Shown here: piece after piece, positions 7,134-15,833 of the stretch
Numbering within the stretch: position 1 is the first letter of the stretch
Layout of the letters: every line of letters starts with the position of its first letter
NCBI RefSeq assembly: GCF_003751085.1
Contig: NZ_RJJY01000001.1
Location: forward strand, 6,014,001 to 6,078,000
DNA length: 64,000 nucleotides
Direction of reading: 5' to 3'
From: Micromonospora sp. Llam0
GTDB lineage: Bacteria > Actinomycetota > Actinomycetes > Mycobacteriales > Micromonosporaceae
Made by a program: the position numbers and the translations under genes
The notes under the pieces: model-generated
Seen by the model: the letters and a program-made list of their open reading frames with translations, nothing else
Database searches by the model: none
What the model was told of the DNA's origin: nothing

Positions 7134-9002
7134 ATGAAACGCATCCCCCTGAGAGCCATCGTCCCCGCCGGGCTCGCGATCGCACTGATCACCGGCCCGC
7201 TGCCGGCACCGGCAGCAGCACAGGCCACCGTCCCGATCACGCTGACCGGCACCAGCGCCACCAGCCCGAGTGCCGACGTCACCATCGCCGGGCGGGCCGT
7301 CACGATCACCGCACCGGGCACCTATCAGGTCACCGGCACCCTCAACGACGGCTACCTCAACGTCGACGCCTCAGGCACCGTCAACCTGATCCTCAACGGC
7401 GCCGCCATCACCAACTCCAGCAACGCGCCGCTGCAGGTCACCGACGCCGACCAGGTCGTGATCACACTCGCCGCCGGCACCACCAGCCGACTCACCGACG
7501 CGACCAACTACGTCTATCCCGACCCGGACACCGACGAGCCCAACGCAGCCCTGTTCAGCCGCGCCGACCTGCGGATCACCGGCACCGGGGCGCTGGCCGT
7601 ACGCGGCAACGCGTACGACGGCATCACCAGCAAGGACGGCCTGGTCATCGAGTCGGGCACGATCACGGTCGACGCGGTCGACGACGGCATCCGGGGAAAG
7701 GACTTCCTCGACATCACCGGCGGAAGCCTCGATGTCACCGCTGGCGGTGACGGCATCAGGTCCGACGACACCGAGGCGGACCGGGGCCGACTCACCATCA
7801 CCAACGGCACCGTACGGGTGAACGCCGGTGACGACGCCATCAAGGGCGAGAACACCGTCGACATCTCCGGCGGCACCGTCACCGTCACCAACTCCTACGA
7901 GGCGATCGAGAGCCGGCAGGTGACCATCTCCGGCGGCACCGTCGACGTCACCGCCCGCGACGACGCGATCAACGCCGTCGAGGACGGGTACGGCGACTTC
8001 GAGGTGGCACCGAACGCGTTCGTCCGGATCACCGGCGGGACCACCCTGGTCGACTCCAGCATCGACGGTATCGACTCCAACGGCACGGTGACCTTCGCCG
8101 GCGGCACGGTCGTGGTCAGTGGGCCGAGCAGCGGCAGCCCGGGCGAGGGCGCGATCGACTCGAACGGCGCGGTCCACTTCACCGGCGGCACGATGCTCGG
8201 GGCGGGGTCGACCGCGCTGGCGGTGCTGAGCCTGCCGCCGACCTCCGGCCAGGGCTGGGCCGCACCTCAACTGTCCAGCAGTCAGCCCGCCGGCACCCTG
8301 CTGCATCTGGTCTCCGGCGGCCAGGTCCTCGCCTCCTATCGCGCCGCCAAGGCGTTCCGCGAGGTGGTCTTCTCCTCCAACCGGATCCAGAACGGGCAGA
8401 ACTACGACGTCTACCTCGGCGGCAGCCTGTCCGGTCCGACGATCGGCGGCATGTCCACCACCGGCGGCAGCATCGCGGGCGCCAACCGGCTGATGACCGT
8501 CACCGCCGGGCAGTACCGCGGCGGTCTGGTCGGCTGGCCACCCGGCCCCGGCTGGCCCCCGCCGCCGAATCCCACCACCCCACCGCCGAATCCCACCACC
8601 CCACCGCCGAATCCCACCACCCCACCGCCGAATCCCACCACCCCACCGCCGAACCCGACCACCCCACCGCCGAACCCGACCACCCCACCGCCGAGTGCTA
8701 GCGGCTGCACGGCGGCCTACTCCGTGGTGGGCCAGTGGCAGGGCGGCTTCCAGGGCGACGTACGGGTCACCGCAGGCTCGTCCGCGATCAGCGGTTGGCG
8801 GGTGACCTGGACCTTCGCCAACGGTCAGACGATCAGCCAGTCCTGGAACGCGACCATCAACGCCAGTGGCTCGGCGGTGACGGCGACCAATGTCTCCTTC
8901 AACGGCTCGCTCGGCGCCGGGGCCAGCGCCACCTTCGGATTCATCGGCACCTGGAACGGCAGCAGCAACGCCGCACCGGCCCTGACCTGCACCGCGACCT
9001 GA
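7134..9002 (+). CDS. Secreted Cthe_2159-like beta-helix protein with C-terminal CBM2
   Basis: A 622-residue exported protein. A Sec signal peptide (about residues 1-29, ending in APAAAQA) is followed by a Cthe_2159-type carbohydrate-binding domain (about 35-440). Its signatures are the repeated TINGGT/DDGIRGKD-type turns, NAALFSRADLRITG and YDGITSKDGL; this family forms a calcium-binding beta-helix that binds cellulose or pectic acid. A linker of six PPPNPTT repeats (residues about 476-517) joins it to a family 2 cellulose-binding module (about 522-622: SVVGQWQGGFQGDVRV, SWNATINASG, FGFIGTWNGSSNA). ATG 7134 has AGGACAG upstream. No catalytic domain is recognised, so the likely role is polysaccharide binding. 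A hairpin terminator follows. Confidence 0.88.
   Translation: MKRIPLRAIVPAGLAIALITGPLPAPAAAQATVPITLTGTSATSPSADVTIAGRAVTITAPGTYQVTGTLNDGYLNVDASGTVNLILNGAAITNSSNAPLQVTDADQVVITLAAGTTSRLTDATNYVYPDPDTDEPNAALFSRADLRITGTGALAVRGNAYDGITSKDGLVIESGTITVDAVDDGIRGKDFLDITGGSLDVTAGGDGIRSDDTEADRGRLTITNGTVRVNAGDDAIKGENTVDISGGTVTVTNSYEAIESRQVTISGGTVDVTARDDAINAVEDGYGDFEVAPNAFVRITGGTTLVDSSIDGIDSNGTVTFAGGTVVVSGPSSGSPGEGAIDSNGAVHFTGGTMLGAGSTALAVLSLPPTSGQGWAAPQLSSSQPAGTLLHLVSGGQVLASYRAAKAFREVVFSSNRIQNGQNYDVYLGGSLSGPTIGGMSTTGGSIAGANRLMTVTAGQYRGGLVGWPPGPGWPPPPNPTTPPPNPTTPPPNPTTPPPNPTTPPPNPTTPPPNPTTPPPSASGCTAAYSVVGQWQGGFQGDVRVTAGSSAISGWRVTWTFANGQTISQSWNATINASGSAVTATNVSFNGSLGAGASATFGFIGTWNGSSNAAPALTCTAT
8559..8684 (+). 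repeat. Six tandem 21-bp repeats encoding the PPPNPTT linker
   Basis: Unit CCACCGCCGAATCCCACCACC, with a few synonymous changes in later copies, is repeated six times in frame. It encodes a Pro/Thr linker between the beta-helix domain and CBM2. The near identity suggests recent slippage expansion and copy-number variation between strains. Confidence 0.9.
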
Positions 9003-9068
9003 ACTACGACAGCGACCTGATCGGACAGCGCCGGCGCTCGCCCGGCGTCCGATCAGCGTCCGATCAGT

Positions 9069-9100
9069 GGGGCCCGGCACCACGCCGGGTGCCGGGCCCC
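9069..9100 (+). terminator. Strong hairpin terminator
   Basis: Perfect 12-bp stem GGGGCCCGGCAC / GTGCCGGGCCCC with an 8-nt loop, 67 nt after the CBM2 protein stop. There is no T-run, which is common for actinobacterial terminators. It lies between that gene and the methyltransferase at 9154. Confidence 0.7.
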
Positions 9101-9153
9101 GGCACACCGACAAGCGGATTGATTCTCCTTTGGAGATAAGCCAGGATCGATCA

Positions 9154-10008
9154 ATGAACCAGACCCGTGAAGACGACGTGGCGGTACGGCAGTTCTACGA
9201 GACCTACGGCTGGCAGCGCGGATCATCCGGGCAGTACCGGGACGCGGAAGCCTTCGTCGACCTGCGACCGGTGATGGACGGCTACCATCGGCGCCGTGAC
9301 CAGCGGGTCGCCCGACTGCTGGCGGGCGAGGGACCACTGTTGGACCTCGGGTGCGGTGGGGCGCCGGTGCCGGTTGCGGCCGACGGCGGCCTACGGGTCA
9401 ATCTCGATTTCGCGGCAGCGGCGTTACGCGGCGCACGGCAGACCCTCGGCGACACCGCCAGCTACCTGCAGGCCGACATCTGCCAGCTGCCCTTTCCGGC
9501 GGACACTTTCGGCCGGGTGCTGTGCGCCCACGTGCTTTACCACCTCACACCGGAACGACAAACGCTGGCGCTCACGGAGATCTGCCGGGTCCTGCGGCCG
9601 GGCGGCGTCGCCGTGCTCGTGTACATCCAGACGTTCGCGCGGCTGCAGAATCTGGCCCGCCGGCTACGGCTGGACTCCCGTCCGGTAGCGGACCTCCCGC
9701 CGTTGCCGTACCACCCGGTCGACCATCGCCGGCTGCAGGTCGGGCTACGCGATCGGGCGCGAATCGAGGTTCGAAGCTGGTCCATTCTCGCGCCGGAGAT
9801 CACCCGTACGGTGGTGCCCGGCGGGCGGGCCGGCCGGGCGATGGTGGCCGGCGTGGCCGCGGTCGAGGATCACCTGCCCCGCTGGAGCGCACGACTCGCC
9901 CGCTACCCGATGCTGATCGTCCGCAAGAGCCGCAGCCACGACGACCCGCCTACTCATGGCGATCGGCCGGAAACGCCACCCCGGTCGGAGGGCGGGCAGG
10001 CACTATAG
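9154..10008 (+). CDS. Class I SAM-dependent methyltransferase
   Basis: A 284-residue methyltransferase. SAM-binding motif I is LLDLGCGGAPVPV (about residues 62-74). The later motifs LQADICQLPFPADTFGRVLC and a post-II region EICRVLRPGGVAVL resemble the UbiE/Methyltransf_11 group. The ATG at 9154 follows CCAGGA; the frame extends upstream to 9067, but that part lies in the terminator. The target is unknown. The KAS III gene starts 56 nt downstream on the same strand, so the two may act together on a lipid or polyketide, which is inferred only from position. Confidence 0.82.
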   Translation: MNQTREDDVAVRQFYETYGWQRGSSGQYRDAEAFVDLRPVMDGYHRRRDQRVARLLAGEGPLLDLGCGGAPVPVAADGGLRVNLDFAAAALRGARQTLGDTASYLQADICQLPFPADTFGRVLCAHVLYHLTPERQTLALTEICRVLRPGGVAVLVYIQTFARLQNLARRLRLDSRPVADLPPLPYHPVDHRRLQVGLRDRARIEVRSWSILAPEITRTVVPGGRAGRAMVAGVAAVEDHLPRWSARLARYPMLIVRKSRSHDDPPTHGDRPETPPRSEGGQAL

Positions 10009-10064
10009 TCGACCCCAGTCGCTGGCATCACTCGTGGCAGCCCAGCCCAAGGGAGATCAAACCG

Positions 10065-11003
10065 TTGACCGGTTCACGCATCCTCTCCGTTGGGCACTAC
10101 CAGCCCAGCCGGATCCTCACCAACGACGAGCTGTCGAAAATGGTCGACACCAGCGACGAATGGATCCGGTCCCGGGTCGGGATCCAGACCCGGCACATCG
10201 CCGAGCCGGACGAGACCGTCGACGAGATGGCGGCGCACGCCGCCCGCAAGGCCCTCGCCCAGAGCGGCCTGTCCCCCGCCGACATCGACTACGTCTCGGT
10301 CGCCACCTGCACCGCCATCGACCGGTCGCCGAACATGGCCGCCCGGGTCGCCGCCCGCCTCGGGCTCGGCCACCCGGCGGTCATCGACGTCAACGTCGCC
10401 TGCACCGGATTCACCTACGCGCTGGCCGCCACCGACCACGCAGTACGCGCCGGCGCCGCGCGTAACGCCATCGTCGTCGGGGTGGAGAAGCTGTCCGACT
10501 TCGCCGACTGGACCGACCGTACGACGTGTGTGCTGGTCGGTGACGGCGCGGGGGCCGTGGTGCTGACCGCCGCCGATCAGCCCGGGATCGGCCCGGTCGT
10601 CTGGGGCTCGGTTCCGGAGATGTCCGACGCGGTGCGGATCGAGGGTCGTGCCGGCAACTTCCAGCAGGCCGGCCAGGCGGTCTACCGGTGGGCGACCACG
10701 GTGCTGCCGACGATCGCCCGGCAGGTATGCGAACGGGCCGGGGTCGCCCCGGCAGACCTCGCCGCGATCGTGCCGCACCAGGCGAACCTGCGCATCATCA
10801 GATCGCTCGCCGAACGGATCGGCGCACCGGACGCGATCGTGGCCGAGGACGTCGTCGAGTCCGGCAACACCTCCGCCGGCAGCATTCCGATCGCGCTGTC
10901 GAAGCTGGTGATGCGCGGCGACATACCGTCCGGCGCGCCGATCCTGCTGTTCGGCTTCGGTGGCGGCCTGTCCTACGGAGGCCAGGTCGTCCGCTGCCCG
11001 TGA
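10065..11003 (+). CDS. Beta-ketoacyl-ACP synthase III (FabH-like)
   Basis: A 312-residue thiolase-fold condensing enzyme, KAS III type, joining an acyl-CoA starter with malonyl-ACP. The Cys-His-Asn triad is intact: C113 in NVACTGF, H238 in VPHQANLR and N268 in ESGNTSAG. The glycine-rich C-terminal loop FGFGGGLSYG is present. The start is TTG at 10065, placed by GGGAGA 8 nt upstream and by the family start (the mature N-terminus reads RILSVGHYQPSRILTNDEL). It stands alone, without fabD or acpP nearby, so it may be a secondary or starter-specific copy rather than the housekeeping fabH. Confidence 0.9.
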   Translation: MTGSRILSVGHYQPSRILTNDELSKMVDTSDEWIRSRVGIQTRHIAEPDETVDEMAAHAARKALAQSGLSPADIDYVSVATCTAIDRSPNMAARVAARLGLGHPAVIDVNVACTGFTYALAATDHAVRAGAARNAIVVGVEKLSDFADWTDRTTCVLVGDGAGAVVLTAADQPGIGPVVWGSVPEMSDAVRIEGRAGNFQQAGQAVYRWATTVLPTIARQVCERAGVAPADLAAIVPHQANLRIIRSLAERIGAPDAIVAEDVVESGNTSAGSIPIALSKLVMRGDIPSGAPILLFGFGGGLSYGGQVVRCP

Positions 11004-11050
11004 CCACCGGCTGCCACGGCTGACACCGTTGGCCAACACGTACCTGACAA

Positions 11051-11911
11051 CTATCTCCTGCCCGGACGGCGGGACCGGGCCAACCGGAGCAGGCCGGCAC
11101 CGACCAGCAGCACGACCAGGACCGCTGCCAGGACGGCTGCCCCGGCCTGGTCCAGCGTGCCGGCCAGCCACCGCTGGATTTGACCGGCGCCGTCGATCAG
11201 CGGGTCCCCGCCCGGCCCGCCGCGCAGCAGTCGGATCTCGTACCAGCCGTACCAGGCGATGTAGCCGCCAGCTGCCACCAGCAACGCGCCGCCGAGGCGG
11301 GACAGCAGCGGGGCCGCGCGGCGGACCCGGCGCAGCAGCCCGTCGCGGGCCAGCGCGACGGTGACGGCCGCGATCGCGACGGTCAGCCCCATCCCGGCGG
11401 CGTACGCCACGAACAGGGCCACCCCGGACGCGACCGAGCCGGCGCGGAAGCTGGCCGCCACGATCGCCAGGAACGGAGCGATCGTGCAGGACAGTGACGC
11501 GGCGGCGTAGGCCATCCCGAAGACCACCATGGACAGTACGGACCGGCTGGTGGCCGGGGCGCGGGACGGCACCATGCCGATGCCGGGCAGTTGCCGACCG
11601 GCCAGCAGCACCCCGCCGAGCCCGATGAGCAGCAGCCCAATGCCGATGGTCAGCCACGGCAGGTGGCGCTGCACCGCTCCGGCTGCCGGCGCCACGACCA
11701 GGCCGAACACTCCGAAGACGACGACGAATCCGGCGGTCATCGCCGCTGTCGTGGTCAGCGCCCGGCCGACGGCGGCACCTCGGCCGGTGCCGGCCGCGTC
11801 GCCGCCACTGACCAGAAAGGACAGGTACGCGGGCAGCAGCGCGAACCCGCACGGGTTGACCGCTGCGAGGGTGCCTGCCGCCAGGGCGAGGGCGAGCGGT
11901 GCGTCGGTCAT
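11051..11911 (-). CDS. CcdA/DsbD-type thiol-disulfide membrane transporter
   Basis: A 286-residue membrane protein of the CcdA (cytochrome c biogenesis/DsbD transmembrane) family, which passes reducing equivalents across the membrane. The two conserved cysteine contexts are present: AAVNPCGFALLPAYL in the first helix and LSCTIAPFLAI in the fourth. About six to seven hydrophobic segments are visible, plus a final helix before a basic tail. It lies 30 nt downstream of the TlpA-like lipoprotein on the same strand, its likely extracytoplasmic electron acceptor. Placement opposite csoR/copA suggests a role in copper-linked thiol chemistry or cytochrome maturation. Confidence 0.88.
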   Translation of the reverse strand: MTDAPLALALAAGTLAAVNPCGFALLPAYLSFLVSGGDAAGTGRGAAVGRALTTTAAMTAGFVVVFGVFGLVVAPAAGAVQRHLPWLTIGIGLLLIGLGGVLLAGRQLPGIGMVPSRAPATSRSVLSMVVFGMAYAAASLSCTIAPFLAIVAASFRAGSVASGVALFVAYAAGMGLTVAIAAVTVALARDGLLRRVRRAAPLLSRLGGALLVAAGGYIAWYGWYEIRLLRGGPGGDPLIDGAGQIQRWLAGTLDQAGAAVLAAVLVVLLVGAGLLRLARSRRPGRR

Positions 11912-11941
11912 CGGATCGGCTGCGTTCGGTGGCCGGGTCGG

Positions 11942-12544
11942 CTATCCGGCCAGCAGCCGGTCGAGGGTGCCGGGCAGCGCGTCGACGTCGACATGTCCCT
12001 TGTCGACGATCTCGCCATCGGCGTCGAGGACGACGAAGGTGCTCTGTGCGGTGATCTCGAAGTGCCGCCACACCGCACCCTGCTCGTCGGCCAGTTGCGG
12101 AAAGCCGGAGAGCTTGGCCAACTCGACGAAGTCGTGCATGGCCGGCACCCCGTCGAGCCCGGCCACGCCGACCACGCTGGCGGTCTCGGCGTAGTCGGCG
12201 GCCAGCGAGTTGACCCGGGCGGCCTGACCGAGGCAGGTGGAGCACCAGGGTGCCCAGAACCACAGCACCGCCGGTTTCCCGGCCAGGCTGCGCCCGTCGA
12301 AGGTGTCGCCGGCCAGGGTGTCGGCGGTGAAGGCATAGCTGGCGCTGACGCCGCCACTGTCGGTGTCTGTGCCACTGTCGGTGTCTGCACCGGTTTCGGG
12401 GTCGGTGTCCCCGGCTGGCGCGCTGGCACCGGTCCCGTCCCCGCCGGACGGCGGCGTGCCCTCTCCGTCGGCCGGAGTGCCGCAGCCGGCCAACGCCACC
12501 GAACCGGTGACGACGAGGCTGATGATCATCGACCGCACCCGCAT
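11942..12544 (-). CDS. TlpA/ResA-like thioredoxin-fold lipoprotein
   Basis: A 200-residue lipoprotein. The N-terminal signal has a lipobox VALAGC (C21), followed by a Gly/Asp/Thr-rich spacer (about 22-66) and a thioredoxin-like domain with the redox motif WCSTC (C101, C104) in AVLWFWAPWCSTC. ATG 12544 was chosen because it starts the signal peptide; the frame stays open upstream but without one. It probably takes electrons from the adjacent CcdA-like protein to reduce exported cysteines. It is divergent from csoR, with a CsoR-type operator in the 108-bp gap, so copper could regulate both directions. Confidence 0.88.
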   Translation of the reverse strand: MRVRSMIISLVVTGSVALAGCGTPADGEGTPPSGGDGTGASAPAGDTDPETGADTDSGTDTDSGGVSASYAFTADTLAGDTFDGRSLAGKPAVLWFWAPWCSTCLGQAARVNSLAADYAETASVVGVAGLDGVPAMHDFVELAKLSGFPQLADEQGAVWRHFEITAQSTFVVLDADGEIVDKGHVDVDALPGTLDRLLAG

Positions 12545-12623
12545 AATGTCCGCTCCGTCCCGACATCCGACGTCCGACGATGTTCCGGTAACCGTACCTG
12601 CCCGACAGCCGGTTCCTCGCATA

Positions 12624-12638
12624 TACCCCCTGGGGGTT
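12624..12638. promoter_or_regulatory. CsoR-type operator 1 (csoR / tlpA-like promoter)
   Basis: TACCCC-CTG-GGGGTT, an inverted repeat 14 nt before the csoR ATG. GC-rich palindromes of this TACCCC-N3-GGGGTA form are what CsoR repressors bind. Sites of the same layout lie before copA and copZ. Confidence 0.75.
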
Positions 12639-12652
12639 GCTAGCCTACGAGG

Positions 12653-12946
12653 ATGACCAGCCAGACCACCCGCGGCTACACCGCGTCCAAGGACCAGCTC
12701 CAGGCCCGGCTGCGCCGCATCGAGGGACAGGTACGCGGTATCGAGCGGATGGTCGACGACGACCGGTACTGCATCGACGTGCTGACCCAGATCTCCGCCA
12801 TCCAGGCGGCTCTGGACAAGGTCGCCCTCGGCCTGCTGGACGGGCACGCCCGGCACTGCATGCAGGAGGGATCCGCCGAGGGCCGCGCGGACGAGATGGC
12901 CGCCGAGATGATGGCGGCGATCGGTCGGCTGATGAAGCGCGGTTGA
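12653..12946 (+). CDS. csoR: CsoR-family copper-sensing repressor
   Basis: A 97-residue all-helical metal-sensing repressor. The copper-binding Cys-His-Cys set is present with correct spacing: C40 in DRYCIDV, and H65 and C69 in GHARHCM. The N-terminal basic helix ([15 protein letters not shown]) carries DNA contacts. ATG 12653 follows ACGAGG closely. In the family, Cu(I) binding releases the operator. Operator-like palindromes lie just before this gene, before copA and before copZ, so it very probably controls the cluster and itself. Confidence 0.93.
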   Translation: MTSQTTRGYTASKDQLQARLRRIEGQVRGIERMVDDDRYCIDVLTQISAIQAALDKVALGLLDGHARHCMQEGSAEGRADEMAAEMMAAIGRLMKRG

Positions 12947-12982
12947 CCTCGTCACACCCACCCAACGGCACCCCGACGGCTT

Positions 12983-12997
12983 TACCCCCTAGGGGTA
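12983..12997. promoter_or_regulatory. CsoR-type operator 2 (copA promoter)
   Basis: TACCCC-CTA-GGGGTA, a perfect inverted repeat 66 bp before the copA start and matching the arrangement of operator 1. Confidence 0.8.
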
Positions 12998-13062
12998 TGG
13001 TGGGTCCCGCAATAGCAGCGAGACGAGGGTTCCGCCAGCACCGCGCGGGCGAGGAGGACGGC

Positions 13063-15354
13063 ATGAGCAGCACCGGAGCGGGCCGGACCACGACGGCGAC
13101 CCGGATCGAGCTGAGCATCGGTGGGATGACCTGCTCGTCCTGCGCGGCTCGGATCGAGAAGAAGCTCAACCGGATCGACGGGGTGACCGCGACGGTGAAC
13201 TTCGCCACCGAGAAGGCCAGCGTCACCGTCGAGGATCCGACCGTGACCGCCGACGAGCTGGTCGACGTCGTACGCCGTACCGGCTACACCGCCCAGGCGC
13301 CCGCTCCGCCGCCGACGGATCGGGACGCCGACGGATCGGCTGGCACCGACCGGCCGGCCGTCTCCGACGACCTCGGTACGCTGCGTACCCGGCTCTGGGT
13401 CGCGCTGGTGCTCAGTGTGCCGGTGGTCGTCCTGGCGATGGTGCCCGCCTGGCAGTTCACCTACTGGCAGTGGGTCAGCCTAGTGCTGGCCGTCCCGGTG
13501 GTGGTCTACGGCGGCCTGCCGTTCCACCGGGCCGCCTGGACGAATCTGCGGCACGGCGCGGCGACCATGGACACCCTGGTCTCGATGGGGACCCTCGCCG
13601 CCCTCGGCTGGTCGCTGTGGGCGCTGTTCTTCGGCACCGCCGGCACCCCCGGTATGACCCACCCGTTCAGCCTGTCCGTCGACCGCGGGATGGCCGCCGC
13701 CAACATCTACCTGGAGGTCGCCGCCGGGGTGACCGTGTTCATCCTGCTCGGCCGCTACTTCGAGAGCCGGGCCAAGCGCCGTGCCGGCGCGGCGCTGCGG
13801 GCCCTGCTCGAGCTGGGTGCCCGGGACGTCGCCGTGCTGCGCGACGGCGCGGAGACCCGGATTCCGGTCGACCAACTCGCGGTGGGTGACCGGTTCGTCG
13901 TCCGGCCCGGCGAGAAGATCGCCACCGACGGCGTGGTGACCGAGGGCTCCTCGGCGGTCGACGCCAGCATGGTCACCGGCGAGTCCGTGCCGGTCGAGGT
14001 CGCCCCCGGCGCCCCGGTGGTCGGCGCCACCGTCAACGCCGGCGGCCGGCTGGTGGTGACGGCCACCCGGGTCGGCGCCGAGACCCAGCTCGCCCAGATG
14101 GCCCGGCTGGTGGAGCAGGCGCAGGCCGGCAAGGCGGCGGCGCAGCGGCTCGCCGACCGGATCTCCGGCGTCTTCGTGCCGATCGTCATCGCGCTCGCCG
14201 TCGGCACCCTCGGCTACTGGCTCGCCACCGGGGGCGGGGCCACCGTGGCGTTCACCGCAGCGGTCGCCGTACTGATCATCGCCTGCCCGTGCGCGCTCGG
14301 CCTGGCCACCCCGACGGCGCTGCTGGTCGGCACCGGACGCGGTGCCCAGCTCGGCGTGCTGATCAGAGGCCCGGAGGTGCTGGAGTCCACCCGTCGGGTG
14401 GACACCGTGCTGCTGGACAAGACCGGCACGGTCACCACCGGCACCATGACGCTGGTCGACGTGCTGGTCGACGGCGCCGACCCGGATCCCGACGAACTGC
14501 TCCGGCTGGCCGGTGCGGTCGAGGCCGGGTCGGAGCACCCGATCGGCCGGGCGGTCGCCGGGGCCGCCGCCGAGCGGGTCGGGCCGCTACCGGCGGTGAC
14601 CGACTTCGCCGGCCGGCACGGACTGGGCGTACGTGGCACCGTCGGCGGGCGTACCGTGCTGGTCGGTCGGCCGGCGCTGCTGACCGACGACGGCCTGACC
14701 GTGGACGCGACGCTGGCCGGCAGGATGACCGCCGCCGAGGCCGCCGGCCGGACCGCGGTCATGGTCGGCTGGGACGGCCGGGCCCGGGGCGTGCTGGCCG
14801 TCGCCGACCGGGTCAAGCCGACCAGCCGGCCGGCGATCGACGCGCTGCGTCGGCTCGGACTCACCCCGGTCCTGCTCACCGGCGACAACGCCACCGTCGC
14901 CCGGGCGGTCGCCGCCGAGGTGGGGGTCGACGAGGTGATCGCCGGGGTGCTGCCCGCCGACAAGGTGGACGCGGTCAAGCGGTTGCAGGCCGATGGTCGG
15001 GTGGTCGCGATGGTCGGTGACGGGGTGAACGACGCCGCCGCTCTGGCCCAGGCCGATCTCGGCCTGGCGATGGGGACCGGCACCGACGCCGCGATCGAGG
15101 CCGCCGATCTCACCCTGGTGCGGGGCGATCTCACCGCCGCCGTGGACGCCGTCCGGCTTTCCCGCCGCACCCTGCGGACGATCCAGGGCAACCTGTTCTG
15201 GGCGTTCGCCTACAACGTCGCGGCGCTGCCGTTGGCGGCGGCGGGACTGCTCAACCCGATGATCGCGGGTGCGGCGATGGCGATGTCGTCGGCGTTCGTG
15301 GTCGCCAACAGTCTGCGGCTGCGCCGGTTCCGGCCGGTTGCGCTCAGCCGCTGA
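13063..15354 (+). CDS. copA: Copper-exporting P1B-type ATPase CopA
   Basis: A 763-residue heavy-metal P-type ATPase that exports Cu(I). The N-terminal HMA domain has GMTCSSC (C24, C27). The transmembrane metal site CPC is in [13 protein letters not shown] (about residue 407), the phosphorylation motif DKTGT starts at D452, and SEHPIG, LLTGDN and [12 protein letters not shown] follow, all intact. ATG 13063 has a strong GAGGAGG upstream. The 3' end overlaps the convergent copZ by 11 nt. A CsoR operator in its promoter makes it copper-inducible. Confidence 0.95.
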   Translation: MSSTGAGRTTTATRIELSIGGMTCSSCAARIEKKLNRIDGVTATVNFATEKASVTVEDPTVTADELVDVVRRTGYTAQAPAPPPTDRDADGSAGTDRPAVSDDLGTLRTRLWVALVLSVPVVVLAMVPAWQFTYWQWVSLVLAVPVVVYGGLPFHRAAWTNLRHGAATMDTLVSMGTLAALGWSLWALFFGTAGTPGMTHPFSLSVDRGMAAANIYLEVAAGVTVFILLGRYFESRAKRRAGAALRALLELGARDVAVLRDGAETRIPVDQLAVGDRFVVRPGEKIATDGVVTEGSSAVDASMVTGESVPVEVAPGAPVVGATVNAGGRLVVTATRVGAETQLAQMARLVEQAQAGKAAAQRLADRISGVFVPIVIALAVGTLGYWLATGGGATVAFTAAVAVLIIACPCALGLATPTALLVGTGRGAQLGVLIRGPEVLESTRRVDTVLLDKTGTVTTGTMTLVDVLVDGADPDPDELLRLAGAVEAGSEHPIGRAVAGAAAERVGPLPAVTDFAGRHGLGVRGTVGGRTVLVGRPALLTDDGLTVDATLAGRMTAAEAAGRTAVMVGWDGRARGVLAVADRVKPTSRPAIDALRRLGLTPVLLTGDNATVARAVAAEVGVDEVIAGVLPADKVDAVKRLQADGRVVAMVGDGVNDAAALAQADLGLAMGTGTDAAIEAADLTLVRGDLTAAVDAVRLSRRTLRTIQGNLFWAFAYNVAALPLAAAGLLNPMIAGAAMAMSSAFVVANSLRLRRFRPVALSR

Positions 15355-15553
15355 CCAGCTCGTAGCCCGCCTCCTCGACGGCGGCGGCCACCGCCTGGTC
15401 GCTGACCGGCTGCTCGCTGGTGACGGTGACCCGGCCGGTGGCCAGGTCGACGTCCACCTCGGTGACCCCGGCGATCCCGCCGACCTCGGTGGACACCGAA
15501 CCGACGCAGTGGCTGCAGGTCATCCCCTGCACGGTGTAGGTGCTGACCTCCAT
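15344..15553 (-). CDS. copZ: CopZ-type copper chaperone (single HMA domain)
   Basis: A 69-residue heavy-metal-associated domain with the copper-binding loop GMTCSHC (C12, C15) and the usual beta-alpha-beta pattern. Such proteins carry Cu(I) in the cytoplasm to CopA or CsoR. It is convergent with copA (11-nt overlap) and has its own promoter, with a degenerate CsoR-like site 48 bp upstream. Confidence 0.92.
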   Translation of the reverse strand: MEVSTYTVQGMTCSHCVGSVSTEVGGIAGVTEVDVDLATGRVTVTSEQPVSDQAVAAAVEEAGYELVSG

Positions 15554-15600
15554 CGGTCTCTCCCTCGCTACTCGTTCCGATCCGACTCGACCGCCGAGCT

Positions 15601-15615
15601 TACCCCTACCGGGAA
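15601..15615. promoter_or_regulatory. Degenerate CsoR-type operator 3 (copZ promoter)
   Basis: TACCCC-TAC-CGGGAA: the left half matches operators 1 and 2 exactly, the right half in four of six positions. It is correctly placed for the minus-strand copZ gene. Confidence 0.5.
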
Positions 15616-15745
15616 TACGTATGTTCGCGGATCCGGCACCGCCGTCGGCCGGCGACCGGCGAGCGCCCCATAGCCAAAGACCGATCCAGCGGGTAGAAAC
15701 AGATCATTCCCCGCCGGCACCGGTGGTGCCGGCGGGCGAGATCGA

Positions 15746-15757
15746 GAGAGCGCTCTC
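15746..15757. promoter_or_regulatory. CebR/LacI-type palindrome upstream of beta-helix protein
   Basis: GAGAGCGCTCTC, a perfect 12-bp palindrome 77 bp before the beta-helix protein start. It closely resembles the actinobacterial CebR/CelR cellulose-response box (TGGGAGCGCTCCCA) bound by LacI-family repressors, and suggests sugar-controlled expression. Confidence 0.6.
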
Positions 15758-15833
15758 ACGCAGCTCTGACCGACCCGACCCCACCCCACGCCGCGCCGGG
15801 GCAGCCGCCACCGGCGTGACCGGAAGGAACCCG

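Noticed and set aside
8559..8684. Short regular repeats considered as a CRISPR array
   Set aside because: 21-bp units without spacers, in frame and coding for a Pro/Thr linker; no cas genes nearby.
10074..12566. 830-codon minus-strand frame across FabH and the CcdA-like gene
   Set aside because: It overlaps two genes with intact catalytic motifs and has no domain of its own.
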